Assembly: GCA_036924285.1 (NCBI GenBank)
Contig: JAYKYS010000004.1
Span: 1,674,001-1,738,000 of the forward strand
Source: Asterella californica
Taxonomy: Eukaryota; Streptophyta; Marchantiopsida; Marchantiales; Aytoniaceae
Reading direction: 5' to 3'
Length of the DNA stretch: 64,000 bases
In this document: one piece after another, positions 58,934 through 64,000 of the stretch
Layout of the letters: the number at the start of each line of letters is the position of its first letter
Numbering within the stretch: position 1 is the stretch's first letter
The notes under the pieces: model-generated
The model's database searches: none
Seen by the model: the letters and a program-made list of their open reading frames with translations, nothing else
Told to the model about the DNA's origin: nothing
Program-made: the position numbers and the translations under genes

Positions 58934-60570
58934 ATGCCTTCGACCAGAGGAAGAAGTAGAAGACGCACAGGTAAAGACCCCGAGTGGGTACATTCATCCC
59001 AGCGAACCGCTTCTAGAGAGCATTGGATATCCATGCGACATCAAAGGAAAGAAGAAGAGCTCAGGAAGATCCAATCAGTAGATTTGGAAGAATCTTCCAT
59101 CTCGAGCATAATCTTTGGAGAAGACAGAAGCCAACCGGGTGACCACGTGTATAAAGTAGTTTTTGGTACTGGTTATACGGAAGACATCTTCCCAAGTGCG
59201 GGAGAGGCTTCTCAAGGTGAAGGAAGACTGGAGAGGATCGTTCTAGACGTCTCAGAAGGTGGCAGCGACAGCAGTTCTGACTCAAAAGACGACATTCGTG
59301 ACTCAGATAGACCTAGGTCTTCGAGAAGACCATCTCCACCATCTGGACCTGAGAGAGGAAGAAGTTGGCAGTCGCACCAGCCGGCAGTCGACATGGCTTT
59401 CCACACTCAGCAGAAGTAACATCCGTGCGACGATGATGCTGACTCGGACGACTTCATCGCGATGTTCGAGACCATCTCTCGATCCAACAAGGAAGACTCT
59501 GATGCCGACAGACTCCGTGTATTTCCTAGTTTGATCATAGAGAAGGGAAGGAAATGGATGAGTAAAGCGTTGGATGACGAGTTAGTTATGACCGCTTGGG
59601 CTACTCTGAAGGCAGCTTTCTGAAGAGGTTCAGAGGAGTGGGCTATGACCGGATGACCCTCATAGAACTTCAGAGGCTCAAACGGAAGAAGAAAGAGACA
59701 CTGCGAGATTACACCGAGAAGTTTGAAGACCTCCTGGATCACATCCCTCAGAACCAAAGAAGACCTGGTTATTGTGCCCAGCAAGCTGTGGACTGGTACT
59801 TGGGAGGATTGTCTCAGGATATGGAGTTGTACTGCAAAAGAGGAGGAGGTGATGATTTAGTAGAATGCCGAGCAGTATGAAACCTCGAGCATCACTCGAA
59901 ATATGACGAAAGACAGAGGGAAGACCTCGAAGAAGTCGAAGAAGTCTTCTAGGAAGTCCAAGTCCACTGAAACTGATAACAGTAATTCAGAAGTATCCTC
60001 TACTTCTGAAGAGTCTACTGTCAAAAGTTCAAAATCAGAATCTGAACAAGAGAAGAAGACACGGAAGAAGAAGAAAGAGAAGACACGACCCAGGGAAGAA
60101 GTTGTGCAGAAGATTCCTAAGACTCATATCATCCAGTCTGCACCTGATCCTCGGATCGATGAAGTGCTGAAGCAATTTGTCGACCTTAAAGTTCATCTTC
60201 TGAACCAGAAGGACAAGCGGAAGCAACCTACGGCTTCCCCGTCAAACATTTGGTGCAACCTTTGTAACACATCAGAGATCAGTGTACGCAAGACCAAGCT
60301 GTTAATTGGGCAGGTTGGGAAGAAGACGATGAGGGATATCTACACGATCCCAGTGAAGAATCCTGCTATAAGATCGAGACGATACATCCATTCACCCCTA
60401 CACCTCCTGCTCAATATAATCGTTGTACACCTAGAGACAGGGCTAGTAATGTACAGACCAAGATGCCATGGCAACCTTCTTCATCATAACGACCTCTAAA
60501 TCCTCTTCCTGGAGCATGCAACAATTGTGGAGAGACAGGACACTGGTGGTCCATCTGTCCTCATCCGAGA
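58934..60570 (+). pseudogene. gag of the GAAGAC-rich Gypsy with zinc knuckle
   Basis: Pieces at 58934-59419, 59596-59880 and 59903-60499, in different frames. The second holds the Gag core (MTLIELQRLKRKKKETLRDY, later GGLSQDMELYCKRG). The third is Lys/Ser/Glu-rich. A CCHC knuckle CNNCGETGHWWSIC is read at 60517-60558, in a different frame from 59903-60499. It would package element RNA. Several shifts and stops break it. Confidence 0.75.
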
Positions 60571-60659
60571 AGACAGATTGGGCAAGTGCTCTTGCGTGAA
60601 AACTGTAAGGAAGCAAGACATTTCACGAGAAATTACCTCAGACCCTACGTCCACGACAA

Positions 60660-61550
60660 ATGGTTAGATTTGCAGAGACCACACCTCCTGCAGAAGCCGC
60701 ATCAGCTTCTAAACTCGAGCTAGCAGTGGTACAACACATCACGGTAGAAGAAGAAGATCTTGGGGATTGTACGAATTGTCTCCATATAGAGGAAGACGAA
60801 CCAGACCCCGAGAAGCACGAAGAAAAAGAACCTCAGCTGCAGAAGACTACTGCAGCTCAGAAGACGAAGTCACTTGAGGCAGCTTCATCTTTCACTTTGG
60901 TGGATGGCACTGTGTGGAGCCCTTGTCCAGATTCAGACAGCTGACCTCTAGAAGAAGTCCTGGATGAAGCAGTTTAAGATAAGTACCAGGAGCAAAGGGA
61001 AGTCAGAATCCCGTCAGAAGGAGATCAAGAAGAAGAAGTAGCATAAGGAGAGGTCATCTTCCCTTGAGCGGTCTTCTTCTCCTACTTACGACAGAGAAGA
61101 TCCGAAGTACTTTGCTCCTGACATTAGGCAAGAAGTTGAAGCGATCATGCAAGAAGAGCTGGAGAAGCGACGGAAGATAGTACAGTAGCTTCATCCACTG
61201 ACTACAGCAGTCCTTATCTCACGGGAACAGCTTCCACCCAAGGAAGCAGCTCCTACATCTTCTCTGTTGGAAACACCAGTTACTCTTCCATTTGGATCTT
61301 CCACCCAAGGAAGCAGCTCCTACATCTTCCCTGTTGGAAACACCAGTTACTCTTCTGAAGCGATCTCCTTACGACTTCTTGCGAGATTTGTGAAATCAGA
61401 AGGCGGATGTAACCTTCCAACAGCTTTTGGATGACAATGCTGATTATAGGAAACTGTTACAATCTGTCCTTCAAGGATCGAGGAAGAGGAGAACAACGAA
61501 ACTTCCCCAGAGTACCCCGATCCTAAGAATAGAGCATGAAGACTTATGAG
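60660..61550 (+). pseudogene. gag-protease linker of the GAAGAC-rich Gypsy
   Basis: 60660-60944 is a 94-codon Glu-rich frame. The rest has stops. A 67-bp direct duplication beginning CTTCCACCCAAGG lies at 61231-61364. No domain is recognised. Confidence 0.5.
61231..61364 (+). repeat. 67-bp direct duplication
   Basis: Two adjacent copies beginning CTTCCACCCAAGGAAGCAGC, period 67 bp, differing by about one base over the shared part, within the broken linker. Confidence 0.9.
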
Positions 61551-61564
61551 CTCCAAAACTTGAT

Positions 61565-62610
61565 ATGGAGATCCATGGTTGTCTTCTGAAGAAGATATCC
61601 ATTGATTACGGCTTTGGAGTTAACATCATGACTGAAGAAAACTGCGCATGTCCTAGGCTTCACTGAGTTCCAGCCTACTCCGAGAATCCTCAAAATGGCG
61701 GACCATATCAGAAGACGACCATTGGGGCAATTGAAAGATGTCTTGACGGTAATTGGGAGAGTATCTTTTTATCTCACTTACATCATTTTGCGACCTGTAG
61801 CTAAGGTTGGATATCAGGTTTTGATAGGAAGACCATGGCTGTATGCTGCAAATGTAAATACCAATTGGAGAAGACATCGTTTGAGGTTTCTCAATCCTGC
61901 ACCCAAGCCGGATGAGAAGACCAAAGTCTCACTCCCTTGGATGAAGATTGAACATCAAGGTGAAACTCCCTCTACGATTGAGGGATACACGTCAGAAGAC
62001 TCAGCTGCATCTTTTGACATTGATGAACGATATGATGAGTTGGTGGTGAATAATTTGTGTACTACAGAAGTAGCAGAAATAGCAGAAGAAGTGATCTGTG
62101 GATACATTGAGTGCTACGAAATTGCGGAAGAAGAGCTTTCAGAAGACGAAAGTATCGTCTTCTCTTCGGAAGACCAGTTAGTTAGTCTTCCAGAAGACAA
62201 AAGTACTGTCTTTCTTTCGGAAGATCAGTTAGCTGATCTTCCAGAAGACGAATCTGAACCGGAAGAAGCTCCCAAACCGGAATATTTTGATGCCAGTGAG
62301 TACAGTCACACTGAAGGAATGGTGAACCCTGATGATCTTCAAGAAATGGAGGTTGCTCTTGGGAAGAAGCTGAAGCTTTCCAAGGTGATCGAGGGCCAAC
62401 AGTTGGAAGACTTTAGAGAACTTTTGACAAAGTTCCAAGACGTCTTCGCTTGGACCATAGAAGACATGAAGGGCATACCTCGAGAGCTGGGAGAGCATCG
62501 CATTGACTTGCTGGAGGGCGTTGTTCCTACACGGTAAAGAGGCAGTATCGACTCAACTTCAAGTACTCGCTTCTGGTGAAAGATCAGATCGATCAGTACT
62601 TAAAGACAGG
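61565..62610 (+). pseudogene. protease and RT N terminus of the GAAGAC-rich Gypsy
   Basis: Reading from 61565 gives IDYGFGVNIMTEENC, the retropepsin active-site segment with Tyr between Asp and Gly. After a frame change, 61695-62537 (280 codons) continues with the protease second half (VLIGRPWL), a long acidic linker with repeats around EDESxVFSSEDQL, and the pre-RT segment DVFAWTIEDMKGIPRELGEH. After its stop the RT N terminus goes on in another frame (near YSLLVKDQIDQYLKTG) and is cut at 62610. Confidence 0.75.
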
Positions 62611-62825
62611 TGTCGTGCGCATACACATCGCTACACAACATACATCGCTGTCAAAAGAACACCACACATACACATAACACATGGACGATGTCATACACAT
62701 ACACAAGTGTACCACAATCGCCTCCCTAACTCGCGGTTAGGTCCCTCTAACTCTAGATAGCTCCATATCTCAACTACGCTATATACACCTTCATGGGTGC
62801 AAGGACAAGGAGGCCGGGTGCTACA
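62611..62825 (-). repeat. 3' LTR of the PHD-type Gypsy, about 215 bp
   Basis: TG at 62611 and CA at 62824-62825 form the terminal pair (minus strand TGTAGCACCC...CGACA). On the minus strand GATGGGGTAA directly precedes it as polypurine tract. The partner LTR is out of view. It is rich in CATACACA repeats. Confidence 0.65.
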
Positions 62826-62889
62826 TTACCCCATCGTTAGTCGCCTGTCTGCAATCCATACCACGCAAAGATCTAATCGGCTATCCCTG

Positions 62890-63990
62890 CTATATACATC
62901 GAGGACAAACCCACCGTCCAATAGGGATGACATTGAGAGGTGGAGTCAAACACGACATGTGCCAACCTCTCGAACAACCATCACACACCAACATACGGGC
63001 TGCTCCACCAGCAGACCCACACAACATACACCTCAAGCCCGCACGTACAACTGCCAAGCTTGGGTCAACGGTATCATCGATGTTGGGAAGATGACATGGT
63101 GCGCAATTACGCACATGGTCCTTCCAAACAACATCATCACGGTCCTCTAACATGAGTACTCCAGAAGGTAACACCTCACGCACTCGTAAAATAGTGCGTC
63201 CTGCGATCACATCCAACGTCGTCGGTGCAGTCTGCTGCAGATAGATATAATCGTCAGGATGAAATCTGCGAATCGATGGCCAATAACTTCCTCCTCGGAT
63301 AGTTGCATATCGCAACGTGTCTCTATGCTGAGCAATCGCTAGATTCTCAAAAGCCATGGGCATAACTCTCCGAAATGTCTCTGCTCGTTGAGAACATGCT
63401 CTCACCCACATATCCGGATCATCAAGGTTCAGCACCTCAGCAGAATCACGACGAATGACCGAAGGTAGATCTGGATCTCGACCGTATAGTAGAAAATACG
63501 GTGAGAAGGAAGCCAAAGACGCTTGTCGGCTAAAACGGTAACCCATAGCCAACCATGATAACTGCACATCCCAGTCTCCCAAGTGGTCCTTCTGCAAGCC
63601 ATACTTACGCAATCCTCTCTTCACCGTCTGAACTACCCTCTCCGTCAGACCATCCGCCTCAAGATGATCTCGAGACGTAGTTCGATGATCAATCAATGCC
63701 TGATCACACAAGGTCTGAAACTCACCAAGGAACTCTGTACCTTGGTCTGTCAGCACTTCAGCTGGTGCTCCAAAACGACTCAGCACTCGATCTAAGAACG
63801 CATACGCCGTCCCTTCACTCGCCTTGTCTGGTAATGCCACCAACTCAATTCACTTAGAGAAGTGCTCCACCATCACCAACACATACTGATGATGACGTAC
63901 CGTCAACGGTAAGGGTCCCGCAAAATATTGTCCTTGGAGTAAGCTATGCGTGCGCTTCACTCCAAAATGTCCCAACTTCTCATGAGCATG
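62890..63990 (-). pseudogene. Gypsy integrase with C-terminal PHD finger
   Basis: The 317-codon frame 62890-63843 carries the integrase core (VLTDQGTEF with Asp; ADGLTERVVQT with Glu), a conserved tail region (LFxRVMP-like segment, NLAIAQHRDTLRYA, then HVRNCAPCHLPN) and, at residues about 272-317, a Cys4-His-Cys3 PHD finger (CMLCG, CDGCSRGWHMSCL, WVCPRC). PHD fingers bind histone H3 tails, so it may guide integration as chromodomains do in chromoviruses. Upstream the same frame runs on after a stop at 63846-63848 (SK-stop-IEL, where family members have Trp) to an HHCC half (HAHEKLGHFGV) that is joined too early to the core, implying an internal deletion including the first catalytic Asp. Confidence 0.8.
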
Positions 63991-64000
63991 TCGTACTAAC

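Larger units (their letters stand above)
57411..62610 (+). mobile_element. Ty3/Gypsy element, GAAGAC-rich family, truncated in RT
   Basis: A probable 5' LTR (57411-58568), a primer binding site, broken gag with zinc knuckle, protease and the first part of RT follow on the plus strand. The reading stops at about 62610 because another Gypsy is inserted there. No second LTR is in the window. The whole stretch, LTR included, is crowded with the hexamer GAAGAC or its complement. Frames are broken many times, so it is not active. Confidence 0.8.
62611..64000 (-). mobile_element. Ty3/Gypsy element with PHD-finger integrase, 3' part
   Basis: On the minus strand: integrase with a C-terminal PHD finger, polypurine-like GGGGTAA and a short 3' LTR. 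The left border at 62611 falls exactly where the RT frame of the neighbouring Gypsy breaks off, so this element inserted into it. The rest, including RT, gag and the 5' LTR, lies right of the window. Confidence 0.8.

Overview
The window is plant nuclear DNA: an island of three intron-rich host genes (about 33.3-56.4 kb) between two nests of mobile elements (1-32.2 kb and 57.4-64 kb). The host proteins are of land-plant type (GPAT9-like acyltransferase, VPS60/CHMP5-like ESCRT-III subunit, nardilysin-like metalloprotease). Introns are mostly 80-450 bp with GT-AG ends, and one holds a scrap of a plastid ndhA gene. A streptophyte, perhaps a bryophyte or another non-seed lineage, fits best. The species cannot be named from the sequence alone.

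Left nest. 1-4568 is a Ty3/Gypsy element (A) cut by the left edge: protease, linker and pol on +, with two frame breaks. It is followed by a polypurine tract and a long LTR-like region with a structured block and 160/139-bp tandem repeats. 7.1-8.0 kb is a broken Myb/SANT-like transposon gene. 8.4-13.4 kb is an unusual tract of many AGTGCG/CGCACT motifs in both orientations, wrapped around a decayed multi-exon gene with an FCP1-like HAD phosphatase domain and split by a probable solo LTR. 13.5-20.8 kb is Gypsy element C: two 2-kb LTRs, gag and protease, but RT, RNase H and integrase are gone. An intact PIF/Harbinger-type transposase lies at 21.1-22.3 kb (-). 22.3-26.1 kb is AT-rich, with a decayed protease scrap and local repeats. 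26.16-32.19 kb is a complete but dead chromovirus (-) with LTRs, a 5-bp target duplication, primer sites and all domains.

Host island. Nardilysin-like gene (+, 20 exons, every exon phase closes, exact HXXEH-X76-E zinc motif); 5.6 kb of AT-rich spacer; GPAT9-like gene (+, 13 exons); 1.1 kb of convergent spacer; VPS60-like gene (-, 7 exons, 234 aa). They act in peptide processing, ER glycerolipid synthesis and endosomal sorting. Nothing suggests a shared pathway.

Right nest. 57.4-62.6 kb is a third Gypsy family (+), broken and extremely rich in the hexamer GAAGAC. Its RT is interrupted at 62611 by a fourth Gypsy (-), whose integrase ends in a PHD finger and which runs off the right edge.

Exon and LTR borders were read by eye. 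Host exon borders were checked by reading-phase closure. No alignment or database search was run.
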